Shown here one piece after another: positions 46,766 to 55,651 of a DNA stretch of 64,000 nucleotides (within the stretch, counting starts at the first letter, position 1; each line of letters starts with the position of its first letter). This DNA is from Corynebacterium callunae DSM 20147. GTDB taxonomy: Bacteria; Actinomycetota; Actinomycetes; Mycobacteriales; Mycobacteriaceae. The notes beneath the pieces are model-generated. The model did no database searches. It was not told where the DNA came from and saw only the letters and a list, made by a program, of their open reading frames with translations. The position numbers were made by a program, and so were the translations under genes. Where the stretch lies: NCBI RefSeq assembly GCF_000344785.1, contig NC_020506.1:1984001-2048000 (forward strand), given 5' to 3'.

Positions 46766-48175
46766 TTAATCAGCGGGCCAGGCAAAAAGGACTTCCCTTT
46801 TCACCACATCTGCCTTAACTAGGGTTACCTCTTGGTGTGTTCCTTGCATCGGTGCGCCACTACATTTAGCCAACACCGGCGGATTGAGAATAAACAGTCG
46901 AGCCTGGTTTTTCTCAGGCTCACTAGTCAATACCACCGATTGGAAATTCTGACCCTCCCAGAATTTCAATACCGTTGCTTCTGCCAAATCCAGGCAAGCA
47001 TTATCCACCTGGCTGGCATGGATGGAGGTGAATTTCATGGATTCCAGCACCTGCTCTTCCACGGCAGTCACCCAAGCTGGCACCTCGGTGTTGGTGGCAA
47101 TAGCCAAACAATGCTCAGTAGCAAAGCGATCGATCAAACGCCTCAGAGGTGCGGTGACGTGGGAATAATAACCGCCTACTCCGGCATGAACCTCAGGGGT
47201 GCCATTATGCACACTGACATAGCCTGAACCTCTTAAAAGCTTTTGGGCCTCGCGCTGAATAGCCATTCCTTGGGGAGTATTGGGATCAACTCCTTGCAGG
47301 AATTCTCCTATGGCTTGCTCAGGCGCAATCTCAAAACCCAGCGCTTTTGCTTCTGCCCTAAAAGTGGCCTCAGCTTCTGGAGTTGCCGGAGCCAAAGTAC
47401 GTAGTAAACCGTGTCCGGCCTGAACCATCATGTCCCCCGCAACCATGCCACAGAGTAGGGAAATCTCTGAGTTGTAGTCCATGATGGGCAGGCGAGGTTC
47501 AATGACAATTTCATAGTGCTCGCCAGCTTCTTCATTAGGTACTTTAACTACCCGTTGGCTGGGAATGGCCAAGTTGACAGCATCGCGGCGCAATGCGCTT
47601 TCTTGCCTTAATCGCCCAACTTCAGGCAGGTGAACAATAGAAGGATGCAGCTTTCCAGCTTCCAGATCTTGCTGAGCTTGTTCATAATCCAGGCGTGCCT
47701 GGGATTGCACCATGGCACGACGCACTGTGGAACTTTGGACTTCACCCAGGGAATCCAATTGGATTGACCACACCACTGCGGGCCTTAATTCTCCTGCAAG
47801 CAAACTCGCTGCGCCTTCGGAAAGTTCTTCTGGATGCAAACGAGCTGGAGCATCGGGCAGGTAAATGGTTTGACCGCGGGCGATTGATACCGCTTCTAAT
47901 TCACTTCCGGGTTGCACAAAAGCTGCAACATCTGCAATGGCATAGTGCACCAAAAACCCGTTGTCGGTGGCTTCAATAAGCACTGCTTGGTCAAGGTCTT
48001 TGGAACCAATTGGGTCAATTGTGACAAAGGGAAGGTGGCTTAGGTCCTCGCGTTGTGCAGCAAAACGGTCGGTTGCCGTGGCTGCTTCCTGATGGATGTG
48101 AGGCTCAAAACCACGTACCACCCCGAATTCCTCTGCAACTGGATCAAAGTCTAGGGCTGCGGCATAAAGCTTCAT
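46766..48175 (-). CDS. RNB-domain ribonuclease (short RNase II/R family member)
   Basis: 469 aa, much shorter than RNase II (644) or RNase R (about 800): essentially an RNB domain with little cold-shock or S1 sequence. The metal motif is DPIGSKDLDQA: Asp54, Asp60 and Asp62 are kept, but the fourth Asp is Gln63, as I recall for this actinobacterial subfamily. 3'-5' exoribonuclease activity is expected but not certain. The open frame runs back into rnpB; the ATG of MKLYAAALDFD (or MEQLERMK, 18 nt earlier) is the sensible start, 36 nt after the RNase P RNA. Confidence 0.82.
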   Translation of the reverse strand: MKLYAAALDFDPVAEEFGVVRGFEPHIHQEAATATDRFAAQREDLSHLPFVTIDPIGSKDLDQAVLIEATDNGFLVHYAIADVAAFVQPGSELEAVSIARGQTIYLPDAPARLHPEELSEGAASLLAGELRPAVVWSIQLDSLGEVQSSTVRRAMVQSQARLDYEQAQQDLEAGKLHPSIVHLPEVGRLRQESALRRDAVNLAIPSQRVVKVPNEEAGEHYEIVIEPRLPIMDYNSEISLLCGMVAGDMMVQAGHGLLRTLAPATPEAEATFRAEAKALGFEIAPEQAIGEFLQGVDPNTPQGMAIQREAQKLLRGSGYVSVHNGTPEVHAGVGGYYSHVTAPLRRLIDRFATEHCLAIATNTEVPAWVTAVEEQVLESMKFTSIHASQVDNACLDLAEATVLKFWEGQNFQSVVLTSEPEKNQARLFILNPPVLAKCSGAPMQGTHQEVTLVKADVVKREVLFAWPAD

Positions 48176-48210
48176 GCGCTCCAATTGTTCCATACCTAAG
48201 GTGGCGATGC

Positions 48211-48638
<428 letters not shown>

Positions 48639-48669
48639 AAACTCACATTACACCTGTTTCCACCAGCTT

Positions 48670-48711
48670 CTAAAATACCCCCAAACCTGAAGGTTCAGGT
48701 CTGAGGGTAAG
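48670..48711 (-). terminator. Terminator of the zinc-ribbon/RNase H operon
   Basis: TACCCTCAGACCTGAA paired with TTCAGGTTTGGGGGTA, then TTTT on the minus strand; 17 nt after the RNase H/phosphatase stop and before rnpB. Confidence 0.8.
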
Positions 48712-48726
48712 TGCTATTAGCGCAGC

Positions 48727-49911
48727 TTAAGCATCCAAATGGGAGGTGTCATTAAAAAGACGCAAACAACTAGGACCATCGGCATGGAATTCCGTAATAG
48801 ACAAGGAAGCCAAATCTAGGTGAGCTTTTTTGAAGAAAGCTGGACCAGCATCAAGGGCCTGCCTAATCAAGGACTTAATCGGGGTGACATGGCTAACCAC
48901 CAGCACATTGGCAGCGCCGTATTCTTCTTGCAGCTCTTGCCTTACTCCCTTGATACGACGGTGTACTGCCTGCAAGGATTCACCACCAGGAGGTGCAACT
49001 GAGGTATCTTTAAGCCATTTATCGTGCAGCTCAGGATCCAAATCTCGGGCCTCATCAAAGGTCTTGCCATCCCAGAGCCCAAAATCAGCTTCGATCAGGC
49101 CATCCACAATGCGGACATCCATGCCCAATGCCTGAGCTACTGCCTCTGCGGTTTGACGGGTGCGTGTTAAAGGAGAGCTCACAATGGCATCAATGCCACC
49201 ACGCTGGGCCAAACGTCGCGCAGCTGCAGCTGCTTGCTGCTCACCCAAAGATGACAGTGGCGGATTGGAACGACCGGAATATTGACGCGCCGCCGACATT
49301 GCAGTTTGGCCGTGTCGGAGCAAAAGGAAGCGAGTGGGATCGGTGGTGGCACCATTCCAATTTGCTGGTTTGGTGACATCACAGTTGAGGTCCTTGGCAC
49401 TGCCCTCAGCGCCCGAGCCAGTGTCAGCGCCAGCGCCAGCGCCAGCGCCAGCGCCCGAGCCCGCAGCTGAATCAGAGCCACCCACCGGTCCTTCAGGCTT
49501 ACCAGCTGCAGCTGCATCCATGGCCACGTTGGAAAGCGCGTCGGCACGCTTATTTTTCTCACGTGGAATCCAGGTGTAGCTCACCGGACCAATAGCTGCG
49601 GCAATCTCGCGGGCTTCGTTAGCCATGACCTTCATATCTGGATGCTTAATCTTCCAGCGTCCAGACATTTGTTCAACCACCAATTTGGAGTCCATATAGA
49701 CATCCACCTCGGTGGCACCAAGTTCACGAGCAGCCTTGAGGCCTTCCAAAAGCCCACGGTATTCTGCGACGTTATTGGTTGCTTTGGTGCCCACCACATA
49801 GGCAATTTCACGGAGTACTTCAGCTTTGTTGTCTGAATACACCACGGTGCCGGAGCCAGCAATGCCAGGGTTTCCGCGGGAGCCACCATCAGCTTCAATA
49901 ATTAGTTTCAT
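48727..49911 (-). CDS. RNase HI - acid phosphatase (histidine phosphatase) fusion
   Basis: 394-aa two-domain enzyme. N-terminal RNase HI domain (1-135) with the four acidic residues Asp8, Glu50, Asp74 and Asp124, degrading RNA in RNA/DNA hybrids. A Gly/Ala/Ser linker (about 145-175) is encoded by a 6-bp tandem repeat. The C-terminal histidine phosphatase domain (about 190-394) starts LLLRHGQT. M. tuberculosis Rv2228c has the same fusion; there the phosphatase half acts as alpha-ribazole/acid phosphatase. ATG of MKLIIEADGG with GAGG upstream. Third gene of NIF3-zinc ribbon-RNase H, 23 nt after its neighbour. Confidence 0.92.
   Translation of the reverse strand: MKLIIEADGGSRGNPGIAGSGTVVYSDNKAEVLREIAYVVGTKATNNVAEYRGLLEGLKAARELGATEVDVYMDSKLVVEQMSGRWKIKHPDMKVMANEAREIAAAIGPVSYTWIPREKNKRADALSNVAMDAAAAGKPEGPVGGSDSAAGSGAGAGAGAGADTGSGAEGSAKDLNCDVTKPANWNGATTDPTRFLLLRHGQTAMSAARQYSGRSNPPLSSLGEQQAAAAARRLAQRGGIDAIVSSPLTRTRQTAEAVAQALGMDVRIVDGLIEADFGLWDGKTFDEARDLDPELHDKWLKDTSVAPPGGESLQAVHRRIKGVRQELQEEYGAANVLVVSHVTPIKSLIRQALDAGPAFFKKAHLDLASLSITEFHADGPSCLRLFNDTSHLDA
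49424..49460. repeat. CAGCGC hexanucleotide tandem repeat in the fusion linker
   Basis: Five CAGCGC units in a row (TCAGCGCCAGCGCC...) encode an Ala-Gly run in the linker of the RNase H/phosphatase protein. A change of one unit adds or removes two residues in frame. Confidence 0.8.
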
Positions 49912-49934
49912 AGAATCTGCCTCAGCCTTAAGTC

Positions 49935-50654
49935 TTAGGAAATATCGCGGATCAGGTAGGAACCGCACTCTGGGCAATGAGGAACTTCATTGGCAGGAGT
50001 GTTGCGGATCTCAGCGATGCCATTGGCTGGCAGCACCATCGCACAACCACCACAGGAACGGCCGTTAAAGAGAGCTGCGCCAATGCCATTTTCAATACGC
50101 TGCTCGCGGAATTCCGCGATGACATCTGCAGGTAATTCTTCTTCAAGGCGAGCGATAAGTACAGAAGGATCTTCTACTTCCCCGGCGCGCACGGTTGCTG
50201 CTGCAACAGCGTCGCGAGCCTCTGTAACCTTGCGCTCTGCATCCTTCACACGAGATTGGGAAAGGTCGCGGTTGTTGCGCAGCGCGTGGACTTCATTATG
50301 AGCTTCTTGGAGCTCGCTCATGAGGTCTGCGATACGGGACTTTGAGGTGTAGATATCGTGGGTGAGGTCGCGGCGACGGTCCTCATCGGTTTCCGCACCG
50401 AGAGCATCCTGGCCGTCCTTCTTGCGCAGACGTAGCTTGCGCTCATCAGCTTGGATGCGCAGGATTTCGGACTCCATGTCATCAACAGCCATTTGAGCAG
50501 CAGCTGCTGCATCACGCAGTCGGGTTTGTTCAGCAATTGCCTTGTCCAAAGCAACCTGTTCTGGGCTTTCCTTGGTGGCCAGCTTGGCGTCTTTTAGGCG
50601 CAATGCGGTTGCTAGATCGAGCAAAAGCTTCTGCTTTGACTGTTCCAATTTCAT
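49935..50654 (-). CDS. Coiled-coil zinc-ribbon protein (CT398/HP0958 family)
   Basis: 239 aa: a long alpha-helical hairpin (residues 1-180) and a C-terminal C4 zinc ribbon with CGGC and CPEC. The fold type is that of HP0958/FlgZ and CT398, proteins that bind RNA or sigma-54/secretion factors in other bacteria; the M. tuberculosis counterpart is Rv2229c. Its role in actinobacteria is unknown. ATG preceded by AGAGGAG; 21 nt behind the NIF3 gene. Confidence 0.87.
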   Translation of the reverse strand: MKLEQSKQKLLLDLATALRLKDAKLATKESPEQVALDKAIAEQTRLRDAAAAAQMAVDDMESEILRIQADERKLRLRKKDGQDALGAETDEDRRRDLTHDIYTSKSRIADLMSELQEAHNEVHALRNNRDLSQSRVKDAERKVTEARDAVAAATVRAGEVEDPSVLIARLEEELPADVIAEFREQRIENGIGAALFNGRSCGGCAMVLPANGIAEIRNTPANEVPHCPECGSYLIRDIS

Positions 50655-50675
50655 GGGGGTTCTCCTCTTTAGTTC

Positions 50676-51833
50676 TCAGTTATCGCCAACATCGTGCGCG
50701 GACTTTGTTGCCATTGTCCACGGATCGGTGCGGATGGAAAGTACAGTGACCTCGGTTTGTGGTGCCTGGGCCGCAAGCAGTTCTTTTACCTGCTGGGTCC
50801 AAGGGAATTCACTTGACCAATGCGCAGTATCTACTACTGCTGGGCCACCCTCGCGTAGATATTCGTCTACCGGGTGGTGCCGCAGATCGGAGGTAACGTA
50901 CACGTCTACTCCGAGCTTAATCACGTCACTTAAGAAACTATCACCTGACCCTGATGAAACAGCTACGCGGGATACCATTTGATCAGGATCACCCGTTGCG
51001 CGCACACCCCAAGCCGTGGTGGGAAGTTGATCGGCAACTTGTTGCACAAAATCGTCCAGGCGCATTGGTGTTGGCAGATCTCCTACCCGGCCCAGACCAT
51101 AGGCATTTTCCAAATCGCCAGTAGGTTCCATCTCCACGATGTCAAAGGCCGGTTCCTCATAGGGATGTTCCTCATGCAAAACCGCAATCAGGGCGCCGCG
51201 TAAGCGCCTCGGGGCGACAAATTCCAGGCGCAACTCGGCGTCTCTAAAGAGCTTTTCGACGCTTCCCTCCGTCGGATTGGCACCCTCCAAAGGCTTAAAC
51301 TGCCCAGTTCCTTCGATTTCAAAGGCACATTCGCGATAATCACCAATGGCGCCGGCTCCTGCGTCGAAAAGCCTCTTTTTTAAATGCTCTGCATCTTTAT
51401 GCAGCATGTGCACGCCCCATTTATCCATGGCGCCGAGATAACGCGGCGCAATAGGACGGCCCGGGGTGATGCCCACGAGCTCTGCGAGTTTGTCATTAAC
51501 TCCAGGACGCGCGGAATCCGCATTGGTATGAGCGGCAAAAAGCGCAACACCTCCGCGGATGAGGGTGTGCAACACCTTACCTTTGGGTTCATCGGCAGCA
51601 ACGGAAGTTACCCCACGCAGCAGGAGCGGATGGTGGATAATGAGCATGTCCGCGCCCATTTCCACGGCTTTTTCGGCAACTTCTTGGGTGCAATCAAGAG
51701 CCAGTGCGATCTTTTTAACCGAGTCTTGAGGATCGCCACAAATAAGACCAACCTTGTCCCAGCTTTCCGCAAGGGCTGGCGGATATGCCTGATCCATGAG
51801 GCGGCGAATATCTGCGACGGTTAAAACACTCAC
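50676..51833 (-). CDS. NIF3-like protein (DUF34), GTP cyclohydrolase type 2 family name
   Basis: 385 aa. Two NIF3 halves with metal-binding histidines (IIHHPLLL near residue 67 and ending VVDTAHWSSEF) flank an inserted PII/CutA-like middle domain (about 130-240). Databases call the family GTP cyclohydrolase 1 type 2, but its cellular function is unsettled. GTG start with AGGAG 9 nt upstream. First gene of an operon with the zinc-ribbon and RNase H/phosphatase genes, the same order as Rv2230c-Rv2228c. Contains two GTCGAAAAGC words, one in each orientation. Confidence 0.9.
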   Translation of the reverse strand: MSVLTVADIRRLMDQAYPPALAESWDKVGLICGDPQDSVKKIALALDCTQEVAEKAVEMGADMLIIHHPLLLRGVTSVAADEPKGKVLHTLIRGGVALFAAHTNADSARPGVNDKLAELVGITPGRPIAPRYLGAMDKWGVHMLHKDAEHLKKRLFDAGAGAIGDYRECAFEIEGTGQFKPLEGANPTEGSVEKLFRDAELRLEFVAPRRLRGALIAVLHEEHPYEEPAFDIVEMEPTGDLENAYGLGRVGDLPTPMRLDDFVQQVADQLPTTAWGVRATGDPDQMVSRVAVSSGSGDSFLSDVIKLGVDVYVTSDLRHHPVDEYLREGGPAVVDTAHWSSEFPWTQQVKELLAAQAPQTEVTVLSIRTDPWTMATKSAHDVGDN

Positions 51834-51932
51834 TATTTAAACTCCTGATCAGCTTTTTATGCCCGAGCTTTTATTCTAGCCGAGCCCAGAGACCGCCACC
51901 GGAGCGAAGGTTTTTCTGGCAAAGTAAAGACT

Positions 51933-52589
51933 ATGAAAGATAATTCCAATAAGACCTTGCTCTTTGATCTTGATGGCACCCTGGTGGATTCCTTCCCGGG
52001 AATTCGCACTTCCTTCCTCCATACCTTGCAAGAAATGAACTGGGAGATTCCTACGGAGGAACGCATCAATCGAGTCCCTGGCCCTCCCATGGAATGGACT
52101 TTGCAGGATTTGGGTATGTCACCTGCCCAGGCTCAAGAAGGTCTCAAGATTTATCTCAAGCACTATGGCGAGGTCGGCTGGGATATGTCTTCTGATTTCC
52201 CAGGTATGCGCGATTTACTGCTACGCCTTCAAGATGAGGGCTTTAGATTGTGCACTGCCACCTCCAAGGGCGAGTTTTTTGCTGAGCAGGTTTTAAAGAA
52301 ATTCAATATGTTTGAGCTTTTTGAATTTATGGGAGCTGCTCAGGAAGATGGTCCCCGTCGTACAAAACCTGCAGTTATTAAACATGTTTTGGATAGTGTG
52401 GGATTAACTGATCCAGCAAATATCCTTATGATCGGTGATCGTTCCCACGATATTGAGGGTTCAGCCGAATTTGGCATTGATTGCGTGGCAGTGACCTGGG
52501 GTTATGGTGAGGCTTCCGAGTGGGAAAAGGCTCGTTATACCGCAACCTCCGTCGCCGAACTAGAAGGGATTATCCATGAGTGGGTCTAA
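51933..52589 (+). CDS. HAD-family phosphatase-like protein (PtkA/Gph type)
   Basis: 218-aa haloacid dehalogenase fold. Motif I DLDGTLVDS (nucleophile Asp12, Asp14), motif II TATSKG and motif IV IGDRSHD are complete, so phosphatase activity is expected (phosphoglycolate phosphatase-like). In M. tuberculosis the gene at this place, Rv2232 PtkA, is reported as a HAD-fold tyrosine kinase acting on the neighbouring PtpA; whether that holds here is open. Overlaps the tyrosine phosphatase gene by 14 nt. Confidence 0.87.
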   Translation: MKDNSNKTLLFDLDGTLVDSFPGIRTSFLHTLQEMNWEIPTEERINRVPGPPMEWTLQDLGMSPAQAQEGLKIYLKHYGEVGWDMSSDFPGMRDLLLRLQDEGFRLCTATSKGEFFAEQVLKKFNMFELFEFMGAAQEDGPRRTKPAVIKHVLDSVGLTDPANILMIGDRSHDIEGSAEFGIDCVAVTWGYGEASEWEKARYTATSVAELEGIIHEWV

Positions 52590-53076
52590 TTTCACCTTGC
52601 CTCTAGAAATCGTTTTTGTTTGCACTGGCAATATTTGCCGTTCCCCCATGGCTGAGGTCATCGCCCGTGCCAAGGCGGAAGAAGCAGGTCTTGGAGATAA
52701 AGTGAACTTCTCCTCCTGCGGTATGGGTGATTGGCATGTGGGCCAGCCTGCAGACAAAAGAGCTGTAGCTGAGCTCAAATCCGCCGGCTACGACGGCTCC
52801 ACCCACCGTGCAGCGCAACTCGGTCCGGAGCATATGCGGGCTGATCTTTTTGTGGCACTCGATTCCGGCCATGCCCACGAGCTTGCAGCCACCGGCGCAC
52901 CCAATGACAAAATCCGCCTCATGCGTTCTTTTGATCCAGAGTCCGACCCTGAAGACGATGTTGCGGATCCTTATTATGGCACTCAGCAGGACTTTGCTTT
53001 GACCCGTCAAAATATTGAGGATGCAATGCCAGGTCTTTTGGACTGGGTTGTTAATCACACCTCTGATCGCACTTAG
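52576..53076 (+). CDS. ptpA: Low-molecular-weight protein tyrosine phosphatase
   Basis: 166 aa. P-loop CTGNICRS with nucleophile Cys16 and Arg22; the general acid is in the DPYYG segment near residue 130. Cytosolic enzyme of the PtpA class. It begins inside the end of the HAD gene, so translation of the two is coupled, matching ptkA-ptpA of mycobacteria. Substrates here are unknown; in C. glutamicum such enzymes have been linked to polysaccharide and division protein phosphotyrosine, which is background rather than evidence. Confidence 0.92.
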   Translation: MSGSNFTLPLEIVFVCTGNICRSPMAEVIARAKAEEAGLGDKVNFSSCGMGDWHVGQPADKRAVAELKSAGYDGSTHRAAQLGPEHMRADLFVALDSGHAHELAATGAPNDKIRLMRSFDPESDPEDDVADPYYGTQQDFALTRQNIEDAMPGLLDWVVNHTSDRT

Positions 53077-53100
53077 CTCTTTGGAGTTTTAAGTTCTAAG

Positions 53101-54156
53101 GTGTCAAGTGTGGAAAGCAAGCTGACTGGCACGCACACCGATGCCGAGAATAATCAGAAGAGCTCTGCCCATGCGAGCTATGCAGGCGCTTCTGGCGCTC
53201 GTGGCCCCAAGCCTAAGCACAAGGGGCTCAAAGCATTTTTAACCCCCGGGTGGATAATCTCTGTTCTGCTCATTGTCTCTTTTTCCTATGCCGCTATTTC
53301 TATGCTCGCCCCTTGGCAGCTGCATAAGGATGAAGACATCGTGGCCCGCAATGAGCAGATCAAGGAAGGCTTCGAGCGCGAGGTTGTCCCCTACTCTGAG
53401 CTTTTCGACGCGGCCGGCGTGGTCCCTCAAACCTCTGAGTACTTCCGGGTATCTCTAACCGGGCACTACCTGCCAGATAGTGAAGTATTGCTGCGTCTGC
53501 GCCCCGTTAATGATGGACCAGCTTTCCAATCATTAACCCCATTTGAGTTGGAAGACGGCCGCGTGGTACTGATCAACCGTGGTTTTGTCTCCTCGGAGGG
53601 CACAATCGTCCCGGAGATCACCCCAGCACCCTCCACTCCAACCACCATTGTTGGCTTTGCTCGCAAGAATGAAAACGTGCCGGGTTCTACTCCAATGGAA
53701 GACAGTGGATACAAGCAGGTCTATGGCATTAATACAGAGCAGATTTCAGAATTTACTGGACTAGATCTAGGCACTGACTTTGTACAGCTGGCAGAAAACC
53801 AGCCTGGTGTTCTCAGTGCTATGCCCATCCCGCAGCTCGACCGCGGCAGCCACCTCTCCTACGGCTTCCAGTGGATTGCCTTTGGAATTATGGCTCCCAT
53901 TGGCCTGGGCTACTTTGTTTGGGCCGAGTTCCGCGAGCGTCGCCGCGAAAAGCTGGAGCAAGCAGAAATGGCGAATTTCAGCACTGCTAAGGATTCCGCT
54001 CCAGAGGAACTTGCACCAGCAGCTCCGCTTGTTGAACCCGCTGCAGAAAATACTGCACCCGCAACTGGCTCCACCCGCCGGATGCGTGCCCGCTATGGAA
54101 ATCAGCACCCAAATCACTATGAGCAGCTATCCAAGCGAAATGATCAACGCTACTAA
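53101..54156 (+). CDS. SURF1 family cytochrome oxidase assembly protein
   Basis: 351 aa. Two transmembrane helices (about 45-65 and 258-278) enclose a periplasmic domain, the SURF1 layout; APWQLHKDED corresponds to the conserved region after helix 1 and HLSYGFQWIAFG to the one at helix 2. It helps insert heme a into subunit I of aa3 oxidase, so it serves the cta genes earlier in the window. The C-terminal 60 residues are a low-complexity Ala/Pro/Glu tail. Two in-frame GTGs compete; the second, 9 nt later, is better spaced from AAGG. Follows ptpA by 24 nt. Confidence 0.9.
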   Translation: MSSVESKLTGTHTDAENNQKSSAHASYAGASGARGPKPKHKGLKAFLTPGWIISVLLIVSFSYAAISMLAPWQLHKDEDIVARNEQIKEGFEREVVPYSELFDAAGVVPQTSEYFRVSLTGHYLPDSEVLLRLRPVNDGPAFQSLTPFELEDGRVVLINRGFVSSEGTIVPEITPAPSTPTTIVGFARKNENVPGSTPMEDSGYKQVYGINTEQISEFTGLDLGTDFVQLAENQPGVLSAMPIPQLDRGSHLSYGFQWIAFGIMAPIGLGYFVWAEFRERRREKLEQAEMANFSTAKDSAPEELAPAAPLVEPAAENTAPATGSTRRMRARYGNQHPNHYEQLSKRNDQRY

Positions 54157-54170
54157 GGCACTGAACTAAA

Positions 54171-54212
54171 CTTCCCCCAGGTTCCTTAAAAACCTGGGGG
54201 AAATTTTTATGC
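54171..54212 (+). terminator. Terminator of the HAD-ptpA-SURF1 operon
   Basis: TTCCCCCAGGTT, loop, AACCTGGGGGAA then ATTTTTAT; perfect 12-bp stem, 15 nt after the stop. Confidence 0.9.
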
Positions 54213-54235
54213 CTCGCTCCACTCAAACCCTAAAC

Positions 54236-54312
54236 CTCGGATTCAAGATCTCGGATTCACGCAAAAAACCTCGGATTCAGCACTCTTTCCGAGGTATTGA
54301 ATCCGAGGTTTT
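54236..54312. repeat. CTCGGATTCA repeats and stem-loop next to tRNA-Val
   Basis: The 10-mer CTCGGATTCA occurs at 54236, 54250 and 54270 as direct repeats and at 54298 inverted. The last two form AACCTCGGATTCA / TGAATCCGAGGTT with flanking A and T runs, usable as terminator for the leftward tRNA gene. Confidence 0.8.
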
Positions 54313-54318
54313 TAATTG

Positions 54319-54391
54319 TGCGCCCTGACGGGCTCGAACCGCCGACCTGCTGGGTGTAAACCAGCTGCTCTTCCAGCTGAGCTAAAGGCGC
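54319..54391 (-). tRNA. tRNA-Val (anticodon UAC)
   Basis: 73-nt cloverleaf on the minus strand: acceptor GCGCCTT with AGGGCGC plus A, D-arm TAGCTCAGCTGGAAGAGCA, anticodon stem GCTGG/CCAGC with loop TTTACAC (anticodon TAC, reading GTA), and T-arm GGTTCGAGCC. CCA is not encoded. Confidence 0.96.
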
Positions 54392-54509
54392 GCACGTGCT
54401 TTACAGACTGTCTGGCAGCTGTTTAAGCAACGAGAGAAATAGTAACACATCATTCCCAAAGTCTAAAAATCGCTGGTCAAACGCTATTTAGACGGGGTGA
54501 ATGACGTTT

Positions 54510-54941
54510 TTACTCCTTCTTATTTCCGCGCTGTACAAGGCAAGAACCCTGCCAAGAGCCGAGGCGTTCAGCCTTGGTTTGCACCAAACCTGCCAATTGA
54601 GCGGATTCAGAGATAACTCCTGGAGTCAATGCTCCGTCTTTTCCTACACCAGGGCTCAAAAGCCAGATTCGACCGTTCTCTGCGAGGGAACGGATGGAAT
54701 CCACCAGTCCGTCGACGAGATCACCGTCATCCTCGCGCCACCAGAGCAGCACGACATCGCACAGCTCGTCGGTTTCTTCATCGAGTAGTTCCTCGCCAAT
54801 AGCGTCCTCGATGGACTCACTAATGAGCGAATCACAATCTTCATCCCATCCAACTTCTTGAACAGTCTGACCCGATTGAATGCCGAGTAGTTGAGCATAA
54901 TCCTGGGCACCTTGCTTGACTGCGCCCGGAGCGTCGGCCAC
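54510..54941 (-). CDS. DUF3052 family protein
   Basis: 143-aa acidic soluble protein (VADAPGAVKQGAQDYAQLLGIQ..., DVVLLWWREDDGDLVDGLVDS, LTPGVISESAQLAGL), typical of the actinobacterial DUF3052 family; the M. tuberculosis counterpart near aceE is Rv2239c. Function unknown. I start at a GTG with AAGGAGG 8-9 nt upstream; the longer frame has an implausible Cys/Arg-rich start. Divergent from aceE. Confidence 0.86.
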   Translation of the reverse strand: MADAPGAVKQGAQDYAQLLGIQSGQTVQEVGWDEDCDSLISESIEDAIGEELLDEETDELCDVVLLWWREDDGDLVDGLVDSIRSLAENGRIWLLSPGVGKDGALTPGVISESAQLAGLVQTKAERLGSWQGSCLVQRGNKKE

Positions 54942-55651
54942 TTTAATGTTCCTCCTTGTGATTGGCCTCGTATTTTGAGATCTGCGAGCTTTGCTCTTCA
55001 GCACCTCCGAGGCGTTTTCTATATACGGAATGCACATTACCGCCCTACCCCCATAAAGAACCACATTTCAGGCCAAATTTTTTTCCTTTTTGCCCCCATT
55101 ACCTCAAAAAACGGCGCTTTTCGACGCACCCCTCCCGCACCATTCAGCAACCTTGACGCCCCGCCGGGCGTCAACCATAAACATGGTCACTTCAGCTCCC
55201 TAAAGTGCAAAAACTATTTTTATGCGCATCAAAAATGTTTGTGAGAGAAAGGTCACATCGAACTACCCATTTTCCACATGGCGGAATTTAACCCCCTTAA
55301 AACTTAACAAAACTTTGCAGATGAGGGTGTAATTGCAGCTAGTTGTGTTAATAAAGAAAACTGCAACCTCAACAAAAATGGCGACTTTCCAAGTAACCCC
55401 CTCCAATGGTCACACTAAATCCATTAAGCATGGGTTAATGATTAATAGCTTGTTAAACACAGCACACAATATTGCGTATTCTGGGTGATGACTTATGCGT
55501 TCATCCAAACTCTGTTTTATGAATGTTCACTGCACTCACGCCAGTAGCTCTCTGGGCACCGGTATGAATGCCGTGAATTAAAACGGCGTGAAGGTGCCGG
55601 AGATCCGGAATTGCATAACTGAAATAAAACATTCCAACAGGAGGTGTGGAA
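54942..55651. other. Divergent control region of the DUF3052 gene and aceE
   Basis: 710 bases without a credible gene. They contain a GTCGAAAAGC word (55116-55125, minus), an imperfect palindrome TTGACGCCC.GCCGGGCGTCAA (about 55153-55174), an 18-bp TGTGA-N8-TCACA element (55240-55257), a RamB-like box and the aceE ribosome site AGGAGG. The aceE leader is therefore long. Confidence 0.6.
55309..55321. promoter_or_regulatory. RamB-like box upstream of aceE
   Basis: AAAACTTTGCAGA differs by one or two positions from the RamB consensus (A/C)AAACTTTGCAAA. RamB is known to affect aceE in C. glutamicum. It lies about 330 bp before the start codon. Confidence 0.5.

Noticed and set aside
55240-55257. 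TGTGAGAGAAAGGTCACA as a standard GlxR site
   Set aside because: The half-sites are right but the spacer is 8 rather than 6, so I mention it only as part of the aceE control region and do not call it a site.
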